A stretch of DNA of 64,000 nucleotides from Eretmocerus hayati. Taxonomy: Eukaryota > Arthropoda > Insecta > Hymenoptera > Aphelinidae. Where the stretch lies: NCBI GenBank assembly GCA_029851415.1, contig CM056743.1, forward strand, positions 92,726,501 to 92,790,500. The letters are read 5' to 3'. The translations under genes were made by a program, and so were the position numbers. The notes beneath the pieces are model-generated. The model made no database searches and was not told the origin of the DNA. It was given only the letters and a program-made list of their open reading frames with translations. Below are positions 20,769-32,190 of this stretch, one piece after another (within the stretch, counting starts at the first letter, position 1; each line of letters starts with the position of its first letter).

Positions 20769-22355
20769 CTTTTATCAGCTCCCTCTAACGACTTTCAAGA
20801 TCGATGTCACGTGTATCTAAATATACATTGTATCTTCGTCTATATTATCACCTAAGATTATCTGGTAGTTATCTTTTGATTATCTTTTTATCTCAACGTC
20901 ATCTTTCGGTTATCTTTTCATCTTTTAGTTATCTTGCCGTTATCTTTGAGTTATCTCATCATTTTCTTTATAATCTTTTATCCTCATTCCGTTAGAATTT
21001 CATTTTATGGTCTTTTTTTGAGATAATTTTACGACAATTCAGAGCGGACCATTGAGAATGTCACATATGTAGACAAGTATTTGTATTGAGATGGAAGTCC
21101 TTATCAGCTGTGTGCGTCTAGAAATTGAGTCTAGAGCGGAAAAAATTTTTCTTTCAAGTTTTTTTATTACAGATCCTCATCAGTCACGTATAGTTGAAAG
21201 GTTTCTTATAATATATAGAAACTTCTTCGATGAATTCAAAAGTAAGTATGAATTCAAAAGTATGTTTCTACATTTTCCAAAAGTAGTCTTCTGGAAAATG
21301 TAGAAACAACAGTCATATCGAACATTGGAGAGTTTTTTTGTGCTCGCGTGCGTGAACCTGTATGGGGAAGTTAATTTTTAAAAGCTTCGAAAGTTTTTTA
21401 TTAATCGATAGTCTTAGTAGTGAAGAATCCTATTAAAAAACCTACCTTAACAACTTTCTAAAAATTTTAAAATACCTTTAGAAATCGCAAAACTATCGAG
21501 TTTCCCAAATAAAGTGATGCCGAGCGAGCGTTAGCGAGCAAGGCAATATCGCTAGTTTATCATTATTTCTCAGGTACAACGACGCTTGACGTGAAAAAAT
21601 CCGTTATTCCTCCAGAATGCACCGGAATCCATGAAAAATGACGAATTCCTGGGTAAAATTCATAAAAAATCTGGAATCAACCAAGTCAATTTGACAGACA
21701 GCTCAAAGTCCCTACAAACCATTGCGATTCTTGAAGAACTCAGTCATCATTCTCCACCAGAACATTTCGACGTTCGACATAAATAGGGATATTATGAGTC
21801 AAAGGGATTTACAGCTCAGGCATCTATTGGGAAAAAAAATTTACGATATCTTATTCGGATGGGATAGTCGATACTCTTTACCACGCTTCGACTAGAGAGA
21901 TACATTTATAAACAAGAGTGGAGATATCAAGTGACTCAAGTTAACAACATAACACGAGTCCTCGACTCATGAAATCATGAAGATCTTTCCTCTTTGATCC
22001 TCATCTTTTTCAGAACGGTCATTTTATTCGCATCTGGATACTGTCTTTTATCCCTTGTTAAACTTAGCTGTATAGAATGTAACTGAGTTTCTGGTATATT
22101 TTGGCTCTGGAAATCATGATCACAGCAGAAGACTCTTTTGTATAGTCAGATTCGACATGGATTTAGACTGGGAAGTATACCAGAGAGTAATTTAGGGAAG
22201 CATTGCGATTCCAGAATCTCGATCGGTTCCCCAGGGACCTACTTATTCGCAACTCACTGAAATTTCACGACAGCTTGACGTTAATCGTCGTAAACTGCCA
22301 AAACGACCGACGTGAATCGACGGTGACAAAAGGCTGGGAGCAGGGCCTGGACTAC
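20769..22355. other. No gene recognised; ATC-rich repeat at its start
   Basis: 20840-20960 repeats the GTTATCTTTT-type sequence of 17830-17960. 21230-21310 has a short inverted repeat (ACATTTTCCAAAAGTAGTC and its complement). The remainder shows neither motif nor repeat. Confidence 0.45.
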
Positions 22356-22720
22356 TGGGGGTCGATTTGAAACTCTGGCCGTGGCCGCTAGACCACTCAC
22401 ACTGGTCGCGTGACCAGCGCAGATACGCATACATGCGTGGGTCTGCGCGGAGAGAAACGTCCGCGGTCCGCGATTCCGCGTTCCTGTTCATGCTGTACTG
22501 TGGTTAGGTTAGTCTAGATAATCGCACATTTCGTTTTCTGCAAGACTGTCATACTCTCGGCTAACCCAACCACAGTACAGCATGAACAGAAACGCGGAAT
22601 CGCGGACCGCGAACGTTTCTTTCCGCGCAGACCCACGCATATAAGTGTGTCCGCGCTGGTCACGCGACCAGTGTGAGTGGTCTGGCGGCCACGGCCAAAG
22701 TTTAAAATCGACCCCTTGGA
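22356..22720. repeat. GC-rich palindrome, ~150-bp arms
   Basis: 22356-22512 and 22562-22720 are inverted copies with CpG-rich content (GCGGACCGCG, CTGGTCGCGTGACCAG) around a 50-bp spacer. The base composition stands out from the AT-rich surroundings. The arms differ by about one base in ten to fifteen, so it is not recent. Confidence 0.75.
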
Positions 22721-23257
22721 GCGGCCATAGGCTCCCATATTCACATAAGATGCTAGGATTGCAAAGCGTGACAGGTTTGGTTCGATGACTGGCCGCAACG
22801 CACGAGCAAGGGGCGCTACAATCTTCACGGGAGATAAGGACCTTACCCGTGAGGGTTGGGTTGGAGTTAGCCCGATTGATCTCTTTCTGGATTAGGCGGC
22901 CGGAGGGCATAGACGTTCTCGTACGAGATTCTTTTATCTCGCGCTGATTTGAAGTGATTCCAACAGGACCCCATTGACGAATTCGATTCAGCCTAGATCT
23001 TCATACGATAGTGAGCGCCTTCAGGAATGGTTGTGAAGAGAGTTTGTTACGGATCCCGAAATTCCCATATGAGGCCAAGTGAGACAGTTCTTCGATTTTG
23101 GCAGGAACTCTTCCTTGAGTCTCTTTACAGAGACCAATTTTACAGCAGAAATGATGGTGAACTCTGATTTGGCATGGATTTCGAGCGTTCTGACCATTCC
23201 TACGTGAATCAGTGACTGCCGAGACCCTCGAATCAAACGAGAGAGACACATCGGTCA
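22721..23257. other. No gene recognised
   Basis: Overlapping frames on the minus strand derive partly from the palindrome and have no motif. Confidence 0.4.
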
Positions 23258-23587
23258 ATTCACATTGGTCTCGAAAGAGTGAGTGACGCCTGAGACACTC
23301 AATTCGGGGGTGGAAGATGCCCTTAGGATGCTTTCTGGGTGGAAAATAGTATATTACGCAACTAGGGAGTTGAGTCGGCCTCTTATTCCCGGGTAAGTAT
23401 TATCGCTCTCGGCTCCGCCTCGAGCGATAAACACACGGGAGTTTAAGGCCCACATCTACTCCCGAGTAGCGTATGCTATTTTTAGCCTAGTGGGACTAAA
23501 GTACGCCCCCGCTCTCATCCACCCATTTGCTCCTGGCATTGAGACAGGGAACTCGAGATGTTTACTGATGTAGGGCAGAAGGACGGG

Positions 23588-23627
23588 GTCCGGGGCGGAG
23601 CCCCCACCGGGGGTTCGGGGGGGCGGA
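23588..23627. repeat. GC-rich hairpin cluster, second copy
   Basis: GGGGCGGAGCCCCCACC followed by GGGGGTTCGGGGGGG. Same type as 1325-1413, 22 kb away. Confidence 0.55.
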
Positions 23628-23985
23628 CTGAGGAAAAATTCTGAAAATAGTCTAAAACAAGTTTCCTTTTTCCAAGTTCATACTGATTTTCCTTAGTTTT
23701 GAACTAAAATTGATTCTATATTACGTTTCTATTTGAACTCATACAATCAAATTTTCGGATGATATTCACAAAGGTTCTTCATCGATCGAAGGAATACTCG
23801 CGATAGCAGACAACAACATTCCACCGCATGCATCTGCTGATGCGAGAGCCGATGTGCGCATGCTCATATCGCGGGCCGCGCATTGTCTCTCCATTCTCAT
23901 CCCCACTCTCCATTCCTCTCTCTCCGTTACGCATAAGGTACCATGAGTTAGTTATGTAGACGTATACGTCCGTTCCAACCATCTC

Positions 23986-24054
23986 CCTCCGTAGCGCAGT
24001 CGATAGGCTACTCGAGTGTATCGCGGAAGGCTGGGGTTCGAATCCCACCGATGC
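23986..24054 (+). repeat. tRNA-like sequence, probable SINE head
   Basis: A-box TAGCGCAGTCGATAGG (from 23992) and B-box GGTTCGAATCC (from 24035) at tRNA spacing. The T stem does not pair fully, so this is more likely the promoter part of a tRNA-derived SINE than a functional tRNA. Confidence 0.5.
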
Positions 24055-25204
24055 CAAATTTTCAGTTGGAATTTTTCTCCGCAACAACTTCGTTGCCGGG
24101 ACTAAAGTGAAAGAAGCCGGGAGGAAAAGCCTCGGTTTAGTCCTCATGAGGTAGTGATTAAAGTACGTACTTTAGTCCTACTAGGCTGAAAACGCATTCG
24201 TTTCACGTAAGGCATCGTTGTTACTGAGAAATGATGATGAATCTCGTGGTTTTTCACATGGAATCGGGTCATTAAGATCAATCTCGAGAAAGTGAGTGAA
24301 GCCTGAGACACTCGATTCCCGCGTGAAAGACGCGATTAGGGTGCTTTCTCGGTGGAAAAACGAATTTTTCACACATTAAGCGTCGTTGTACCTAAGAAAT
24401 AACGATGAATCTCGATTCGGCATGGTTCTTCACATGAAATCAGGTCGTTTAGATCAATCTCGAGAAAGCGAGTGACGCTTGAGATACTCGACTCCCGCGG
24501 GAAAGATGAACTAGGTAGCTTCCTTGGTGGAAAAACACATTTTTCTCACGTTAGGCGACATTATACCTGGTGAATAACGATGTAGTCCGATTCAGCGGGT
24601 TTTTTACATGAAATCAGGTGGTTAAGATCAATCTTGAGAGAATGAGTGACGCCTGAGACACTCGATTCGGGCGTGAAAGACTCGCTTAAGGTACTTTCTC
24701 GGTGGAAAAACGCATCTTTCTCACGTTGGGTGACATTATACCTGGAAAATAACGATGGATTCCAATCCAGCGTGTTTTTCTCCATTAGTATATGTGGTTT
24801 AAATTGATCTTGAGGTAGTGAGTGACGCCTGAGGCACTCGAATTGATGAAAAATGTTTTCCGCGTCCAAAAACGCAATTTACGAGTATTGGGTGGCATCC
24901 TAGTTCAAATGTCACGATGAAATTCGATTCAGCATCATATTTTACGTGAAAATATGTATCTCCACTTTCATATTCGCGAAGAAACACTAAGTTTCAAGAG
25001 CTCGAACATAGGGACAGAAAAGTCACAAAAAGCGTTATTTTTTACTTGAATTTCAAAGCAAGATGCTCTTTGAGGCACTATTCAATCACTCTCTAGGGGC
25101 TCGGGGAAAATTTTCTCTATGTTTTTTCGGCTCAAAGAAGGTATTCAGAGGGGGGGAGAGGATCTGTGAAACTTGGGAAATAAGGACCACCCTAATACGT
25201 ATAT

Positions 25205-25402
25205 ATGTACATTAATCGCAGATGCTAGTGAGGCAACATCAAAAACAAAAACATAAAGACCAAAATATAAGAATATAAAAATATGGAAACAAAAATATAA
25301 GAATATAAGAATATGAAGGTATGAAAATATGAAAATATCGATATCGATGTCACGACCAGATTTTGAAATGCGAATTATCAGTTATGCGTTATCAAATATG
25401 AG
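25205..25402 (-). mobile_element. 3' untranslated region of the CR1/L2-like LINE
   Basis: An A/T-rich tract of TATAAGAATATAA-type units directly downstream (minus strand) of the LINE stop codon. No coding content. Confidence 0.4.
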
Positions 25403-27245
25403 TCATGGTTCAGGTTCATCTTCTTTGCTATGCAAATAGTTTAAGAGATGATTCTTGAATGTTTCGATCGATGTTGTGTCTCGAGGAAGCGATGTGAGTT
25501 CGTGAGGTACCTCATTCCAAAATTTTGCAGCTGAGATTCGAAATAAGTTTTCATATGCCTTCGTCCTGGCCGGTTGAATAAGCAAATTCCCTGACTGCAG
25601 TCTTTTGGACCGGTGAAGGGTAGTGCTGCAAATCTCAGTGAAGTTAATTGCCAAGTAACTAGGGGAACCGCATTTCAAGATTTGGAAAGTTTGACTAGCC
25701 AAAAAGTATTCTCGACGAGACTCGACGGAGAGCCATCCCAGCTGTTTCCGAAAGGGAGTGACATGGTCACGCCACGGAAAATTGCCAAAATTAAAGCGTG
25801 TGCATGTATTATGGGCTCTTCGAAGTTTAAGGTTCAGTCCCTTATCGAGATTGTGGAATACAAGGCTTGCGTAATCAAAGAAAGGCATGATGAGGGATTG
25901 AACAAGAGTTTTCGTGATTGAGAAGGAAAGTGCATGACGGTGAGATCTGAGTTGGCGCAGGGTTCTGAAAACTTGTTGGCAAATATGAGACACTTGTTTC
26001 TTCCAGTTCAAGTCACTAGCTATCCATATGCTCTGATTCTTCACCTCAGACACATAGTCTACAGGAGTGCCATCGATTTGGAGTCGAGGCAAGTTACCGA
26101 TGTTAGGAAGACGGAGATTTTCACTGCTGCCCATGATCATGACTTTTGGCTTTTTCAAGTTTAGTCCGAGTCCGTTAGCAAAAGCCCATTGATTTATAGC
26201 ATTGCCATCCGCTTCGACTTTTTTGAGCGCGTCAAAAATTTCATAATGCTGGCAACTCCTGTAGATCTGTGTGTCATCAGCGTAGATCATGTAGCGACTG
26301 TACTTGAGAACTTGGGTTGGATCATTAATGAAGATTGGAAATAGAAGGGGTCCTAGTACCGATCCTTGGGGAACACCTGCAGTGGTTTTGAGCCAGCCAG
26401 ACACTGTACCGCCGCCGTCTATGACGGCTTGACACCTGTCAGCCAAATATGAGAGGAACCATTTGATGGTGTAATTATCGACATGATAAGAGCGCAATTT
26501 TTGGATGAGTATGTGGTGAGGTATTTTATCGAACGCTTCGGAGAAGTCAAATAGCATAAGAATGGTGTATTGTGATTTGTCTATCGCATGTCTCACGTCA
26601 TTCAAAACACCCAGTAACGCTGTCTGAGTGCTCTGACCCGCACGAAAGCCTGCTTGACGAGGATCGAGAAGGTGATTCTCTTCAAGATGACGTGTAAACT
26701 GTTTCGCAACGATCTTCTCAAGGATTTTTGAACATTCTGATATGCGAGCACTGGGTCTGAGATCTGATAAGTCAGATAACAGTGCTGATTTGGGAATGGG
26801 CGTGACAAGCGTGCGTTTCCAAAGGGCTGGATGTGCCGCAGATGAGATGGATGAATTGTAGATGATTGTGAGTGGTGACAGGGTTTCAGGGCATGAGGCG
26901 ATGAGGTTTTTGATGGTAAAGCCGTCGATACCAGATGATTTTGATTTTATTTCTTATATCTCGTAGTATATCTCATCCGGTGAAGTTTCTTGGAGAGTAA
27001 ACGGTGAGTTAGGTAGATGAGTAAAATTGTGTGGTGGTGTGAAGTTTGATAGTGTCTTATGAGTTGAGATTGTTGTCGGGTTAGTGGAGATGGATGCAAA
27101 ATGAGAATTCATGGCGTTATGTGAAAATATAGTGAAAGGCGAGGGAGCACGTGATTTGATCATGCCGAGTCTGTCGAGAGCACTCCAGAGCTTATTCATG
27201 TCCTTCGCTGCATTAATCTGACTTGCATAATAACTGTTTCTGGCT

Positions 27246-27246
<1 letters not shown>
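25403..27246 (-). pseudogene. CR1/L2/Jockey-like LINE reverse transcriptase, degraded
   Basis: Minus-strand ORF2 fragment. Beyond the ATG of the longest frame (26605), similarity continues upstream in pieces. One is in another frame around 26600-26950 (SSGIDGFTIKNLIASC, ALWKRTLVTPIPKSA, DPRQAGFRAGQST). Another reaches about 27199, after an in-frame TAA near 26954. Reverse transcriptase landmarks are LLFDFSEAFDKIPH, GVPQGSVLGPLLF and the catalytic YADDTQIY. The C-terminal HVTPFRKQLGWL and AAKFWNEVP mark the usual tail. The endonuclease is missing; the 5' side ends at the (GA)n tract at 27247. It is an inactive, 5'-incomplete copy. Confidence 0.85.

Positions 27247-27329
<83 letters not shown>
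27247..27329. repeat. (AG)n microsatellite, left part of split tract
   Basis: About 41 AG units. R1-type copy A begins directly after it. Confidence 0.97.
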
Positions 27330-28046
27330 TTCAAGAAGAGGACGACCCCAGCATGTCAGTCATGCGGGGACGAATGGGATGACGCCGAACATGCCCTGTT
27401 CAAGTGCAGCGACACCCGGAGAGAGCGCGCCGAGCTGGATGAATGGCTGGGTGCTCAACTAACACCTGAGAATCTCGTCCCGTACTTGCTCCGCAACCAG
27501 GAGACATGGGATAGACTCACCGGATACATCAAGCTGGTGATGACCCGCAAAGAAGAGAAAGAGAGGGAAGTAAGGCGCCTCGAAGCAGGCGAATTACAGT
27601 GACTCTGCCGATTGAAACAGAAGAGGTCCAAATGGTTCCAGGAGGAATCTGATGCACTGAAGAGGGAAGAGAGAAGAAAGAAGAGAGAAGAAAGAAGATG
27701 AAGAATGAAGAGATGGAAGAAGATCGAAGAAAGGGAAACAACACCTGCGAGTCGTGAGAAGAGAGACGCTCGATCCTGAGCGCGAGACGCCGCCGGCCCT
27801 GAAGTAATGCTCACGCGGTGCCGGGGCCGGATTGGTAAGTTGGTGGATCTCTCCCTTGTCCAATGGCCGGCGCCAACGGAGAAGGAAGAGAGGGTTTACC
27901 CGGTTTGGATGGCCGTATCGATGCGGATTCCAGCCCGGGACTGTTGGGGAGGTGCTGGCCAGCCGTGTTTGGCTGACTGGTGCCTCTCCTTCGTACGTCG
28001 CAGCGTATTTGCCCTACAACCACCTTAAAAAAAAAAAAAAAAAAAA
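27330..28046 (+). mobile_element. R1-clade LINE copy A, 5'-truncated
   Basis: Only the C terminus of ORF2 remains. It has the zinc-knuckle CQSCGDEWDDAEHALFKC (Cys-Cys-His-Cys) usual at the end of R1/TRAS/SART-type proteins, then LVPYLLRNQETWDR and a stop at 27600-27602. The 3' UTR follows to an A20 tail (28027-28046). It starts exactly at the end of one (AG)n tract and its poly(A) is followed directly by another. Over its last 400 bp it is nearly the same sequence as copy B (31600-32187), so both derive from the same family. Confidence 0.85.
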
Positions 28047-28054
28047 GAGAGAGA

Positions 28055-28096
<42 letters not shown>
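28047..28096. repeat. (GA)n microsatellite, middle part of split tract
   Basis: GA repeat with occasional GGGA, between the poly(A) tail of copy A and the truncated start of copy B. Confidence 0.95.
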
Positions 28097-29407
28097 CGCC
28101 AGAAGCTGGTCCTGATACCTAAAGGTCAAGGAGGTCAACGCCCTCTCAGCATGCTCGACAATATCGGGAAAATGTACGAGAGGATGATGATCAACAGGGT
28201 GGAAAAAGCCTACGAAGAGAGCGGCGGGCTATCACCAATGCAGTTTGGGTTCCGGAAGGGACGAAGCACTGTGCACGCGATCGAGGAGGTCCAAGAACGG
28301 GTTCAAGCGTCGGTAGGGAACCCATACCAAGGAAGAGGAGGATTCTGTGCCATTATTGCGTTGGACATAAAGAACGCGTTCAACTGCGCGAGCTGGGAGC
28401 GAGTCTATCAATCCCAAGCAGGTAAAGTGCCGCTCTATCTACTAGCCATCACGAGTGACTATATGCGGAACAGGACACTCGTGTACGACACCGACGAGGG
28501 ACAAGAGATCCGGGAACTGTCCGCCGGAATTGGACAGGGATCGGTTTCCGGGCCGTTCAACTGGAACACCCAGTACGACAATTTACTGTCTATTGGACTG
28601 CCCGAAGGAGTGATAATAGTGGCTTTCGCGGACGACGCGGGGCTCATAGTCTGGTCCGACAACGAGGAACTCTTGGGTAGACGCGCAAACGAGGCGCTGG
28701 CCCGAGTCTACGAGTGGATGATCAGCAGGCTCCTAGAGCTTGCTGTCAAGAAGTGCGAAGCAATCGTGGTCACAAGACGCAGGAAGTTTGACTTGCCCCA
28801 CTTTGACATCAACGGGCAAGAGATCCCGCGCAAGACAGAACTGAAACATCTCGGCGTATGGCTTGACGACAAGTGGTCGTTCAAGAAGCACATCCAGGAG
28901 ACCGCCCAGAAAGCGAGCAGGGTTGGTGCGGCGCTTCAGCGGCTGATGCCGAATATCGGGGGACCCAAGGAAAAGAGGCGCGCACTTCTCAACACCATCA
29001 GCACCTCTATCATGCTCCACGGTGCACCCGTGTGGGGAAAGAGAGTAGAGAAGACCATCATCGAGAAGGGGATGGGGCCTGTCCACCGGAGAGCGGCCAT
29101 GAGAAGTATCCGTGCCTACCGCACCGTGTCAGGAGATGCGGCTTACGTATTGGCGAGTACACCGCTCATCCACTTGCTCGTCGCGGAGCGAGTGAGGATC
29201 TGGGACCGCCAGAAAGTGATCGGAGCCGAACGAGTACTCACTCCAACGATGAAGGAGATCATCCGCGACAACGAGAAGGAAACGACCCTTGAGCATTGGC
29301 AAACTGAGTGGGATTCGTCATTTCCAAATGGCAGATGGACGCACTGGCTGATCCGTGACGTAGCCAAATGGACGGAACGCACCCACGGAGAAATAGATTA
29401 CTGGCTG
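28097..29407 (+). pseudogene. R1-clade LINE copy B: reverse transcriptase part
   Basis: Open frame from the (GA)n border. Landmarks: LVLIPKGQGGQRPLSMLDN, FGFRKGRSTVHAI, ALDIKNAFNCASW, the catalytic FADDAGLIV (FADD at 28625-28636), LKHLGVWLDDKWSFKKH, and the connection region to THGEIDYWL. The frame is uninterrupted for about 430 codons; the endonuclease and most upstream sequence are missing (5' truncation). Just after YWL it is cut by the 2,000-bp foldback; the protein's continuation (zinc knuckle) resumes at 31408. GC content is clearly higher than in neighbouring DNA. Confidence 0.88.
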
Positions 29408-31407
29408 CGTCCAGATTAAGCATATAAGCGTGTGCCGTGCATGTGCCGTGCAAGTTTCTGGGGGACCCGCATGCAGACTAGGTCGGTACGGCAGATTGTC
29501 GTTTTTGTGTTTTCTGCTTCGCAAAGCTGCATCACTGCATGCGAATCCTATAGGATAATAATAGACAGTTTAGCAAAATGATTATTCCCAAGACTGGTGA
29601 TGAATACATGTTTCAGGGATGACTCATTGATCATCGCCTATGTAATGGACAGAGGCGATGGTCATCATGATGACGAACGCTCAATTAAACAGCGTGCATT
29701 CAGTGTGAGGGGTTAGGGTATTTGAACCAAAACAACTCTCTACGTAATATATTGTGTGGCCCCACTAGTGAAACTCTTATAATAGAATCCCTCAAACTTT
29801 GTGTATGATTATAATTTGTCACATTTTCAGAAAGTCATAGATTTTCATCACCTATCGGTTCTGGAACAACCTTTCACATATCCTGTTTCTGATCATTTTG
29901 AGACTGGAAAGGCTCTACAAGAAGAGTTTTGGGTTTCTCAAGTAAAATACATATCAAGTACACAATGATGCACTACTTGGAAGGTTCTCTAGCGAGGAGC
30001 TACAATAAAGCAGGGACTTCACATTGAGTCCAGTACAATGAATTTCCCATTCATCCATTCTAGAACATAACTTGTCCCTATAATGTTGAAGTGCATGTAT
30101 GGGAATGAGTTATTGAAATGTAGAAATGGACAGTTCTTTGAATCCAGCAATACGAAAACCCAGGCTCTGATCAAAACCATACTCAAATGAGAGGGAGGAT
30201 GGTTCAGAATGGTTAAAAAAGTGTAAGCGAGTCACTCGTCGTGAATCTTATCCTCTTCCGCAGTCAGAGTTGGGAGTAGATCTATCTCCATCTGGAACAA
30301 TAGAACTTCAAATCATGTGCATTATTTGAAGCAAGGATTTTTCTATCAGTTCTATATTCCACTTTCTACTTCAGACACCATGCAGAAAGTTCTCTGATTT
30401 ATAATCTATGTGTGATATCACTTGAGCAAATCACAAACTCATTGGTTGCAACGAGTCATGAATAATAATTCAGGATGAAAACTGATGCTAGGGCAATGTT
30501 ACTCCTCACATTCCAAATTATACATGATTTTCAAGAACAAGAATCTTTCTCAAACTGTCTTGGTTTTTCAAGATCTGTCAAATGTTGTAGTAAGAATATT
30601 TGACGTAATTGATAATAATGATGCTTGGAACTCATGTTCTTCCAGGACCTGTACAAGTTAATGCTCAAGTTCTATTGTTCCGGATGGAGATAGATCTACT
30701 TTCAAATCTGACTGCGGAAGAGGATAAGATTCATGATGAGTGACACGCTTACACTTTTTTAACCATTCTGAACCATCCTCCCTCTCATTTGAGTATGGTT
30801 TTGATCAGAGTCTGGGTTTTCGTATTGCTGGATTCAAAGAACTGTCCATTTCTACATTTGAATAACTTATTCCTATCCATTTTAACATTATAGGGACAAG
30901 TTAAGTTCTAGAATAAATAAATGGGAAATTCATTGTACTGGACCCACTGTGAATTCTTTATTGTATCTCCTCGCTAGAGAACCTTTCAAGTAGTGCATCA
31001 TTGTGTATTAGAGTTTCGCTGGTGGAACCACACAATATATTAGGTATCAGAGTTGTTTTGGTTCTAATACCCTAACCCCTCACTGCACGCTGATTGATTG
31101 AGAGTTCATCATGATCATCTTCTCTGTCCATCACGGGGGGGATGATCATCCCCTATGTGAGTCATCCCTGAAACATGATTTATCACCTGTCTAGGAATTG
31201 ATCATTGCTGACAATTTCTGTCCATTATACTAGCATTCGCATTGATTCGCATGCAGTGATGCAGCCAGATGCACGGAAATGGAGCAGAAAACACAAAAAA
31301 AAACGACAATCTGCCGTACCGACCTCTGCATGCGGGTCCCCCAGAAACTTGCACGGCACATGCACGGCACACGCTTATATGCTTAATCTGGCTGCAGCCA
31401 CTGGACG
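29408..31407. mobile_element. 2,000-bp foldback element inserted in R1 copy B
   Basis: Starts CGTCCAG and ends CTGGACG. From there about 0.9 kb of each arm is an inverted copy of the other; for example ATAAGCGTGTGCCGTGCATG near the left end recurs inverted at the right. The centre is at about 30330-30650. It has no coding frame. The right arm has an extra 10 bp next to the terminus. Removing it reunites the LINE coding sequence at 29407/31408. No clear target duplication beyond ACG/CG. Confidence 0.88.
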
Positions 31408-32150
31408 ACGCAAGCACTGAGTGACCACGGTTGCTTCGGTGCCTATCTGACCCGGTTCAAGAAGAGGACATCCCCAGCATGCCAGTCATGCGGGGACAAC
31501 TGGGATGACGCTGAACACGCCCTGTTCACGTGCAACGACACACAAAGAGAGCGCGCCGAGTTGGATGGATGGCTGGGTGCTCAACTGACACCTGAGAACC
31601 TCGTCCCGTACTTACTTCGCAACCAGGAGACATGGGATAGAGTTACCGGATACATCAAGCTGGTGATGACCCGTAAGGAGGAGAAAGAGAGGGAGGTGAG
31701 GTGCCTCGATGCCGGTGAATTACAGTAAACCTGCCGATTCAAACAGAAGAGGTCCAAATGGTCCCAGGAGGAATATGATGGACTGAAGAGGGAAAGAAGA
31801 AGATCGAAGATCGAAGAAAGAAGAATGAAGAATGAAGAGATGGAAGAAGATCGAAGAAAGGGAAACAACACCTGCGAGTCGTGAGAAGAGAGACGCTCGA
31901 TCCTGAGCGCGAGACGCCGCCGGCCCTGAAGTGATGCTCACGCGGTGCCGGGGCCGGATTGGTAAGTTGGTGGATCTCTCCCTTGTCCAATGGCCGGCGC
32001 CAACGGAGAAGGAAGAGAGGGTTTACCCGGTCCGGATGGCCGTATCGATGCGGATCCCAGCCCGGGACTGTTGGGGAGGTGCTGGCCAGCCGTGTTTGGC
32101 TGACCGGTGCCTCTCCTTCGTACGTCGCAGCGTATTCGCCCTACAACCAC

Positions 32151-32187
<37 letters not shown>
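31408..32187 (+). mobile_element. R1-clade LINE copy B: zinc knuckle, 3' UTR and poly(A)
   Basis: Resumes the ORF2 frame with GCFGAYLTRFKKRTSPA and the zinc knuckle CQSCGDNWDDAEHALFTC. It stops with TAA after DAGELQ at about 31725, then a 3' UTR like that of copy A and an A34 tail (32154-32187). A short GAGAGAGAGAG follows, the third piece of the GA tract. Confidence 0.88.

Positions 32188-32190
<3 letters not shown>

Larger units (their letters stand above)
23347..24186. mobile_element. Insertion in the satellite, with SINE-like head
   Basis: The satellite monomer stops after GGGTGGAAAA (23346) and resumes at about 24187. Near both sides lie CCTAGTGGGACTAAAGTACG (23482) and its inverted counterpart CGTACTTTAGTCCTACTAGG (24165), which may be the terminal repeats of an inner element of about 0.7 kb. 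It contains a CGCTC/GAGCG hairpin (23409-23429), the GC-rich cluster and a tRNA-like head. Confidence 0.45.
23258..25195 (-). repeat. Right inverted end: satellite monomers plus unique end
   Basis: Monomers of the 16866-17690 family in reverse orientation. The landmark GTGACGCCTGAGACACTC is at about 23285 and again near 24299, 24475, 24645 and 24822. They end in the unique segment that mirrors 16866-17216. The array is broken by the insertion at 23347-24186. Confidence 0.75.
16860..25201. mobile_element. 8.34 kb block with long inverted satellite ends
   Basis: The left end TACGTATTAGGGTGGTCC (from 16860) and the right end GGACCACCCTAATACGTA (to 25201) are exact inverted copies, each flanked outside by TA. 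Inward, at least 0.8 kb of both sides match in inverted orientation, first a unique 350-bp part and then 175-bp satellite monomers. The interior holds a candidate spliced gene (19490-20737), ATC-rich repeats, a palindrome and a nested insertion (23347-24186). It may be a large foldback-type DNA transposon, or a pair of inverted repeats that enclose unrelated DNA. No transposase was seen. Confidence 0.5.

Noticed and set aside
22502..22515. GGTTAGGTTAG resembling the insect telomere repeat TTAGG
   Set aside because: Only two units, not an array.
27223..28122. Frames rich in RERERE or KKKKK
   Set aside because: Read-through of (GA)n and poly(A) tracts.
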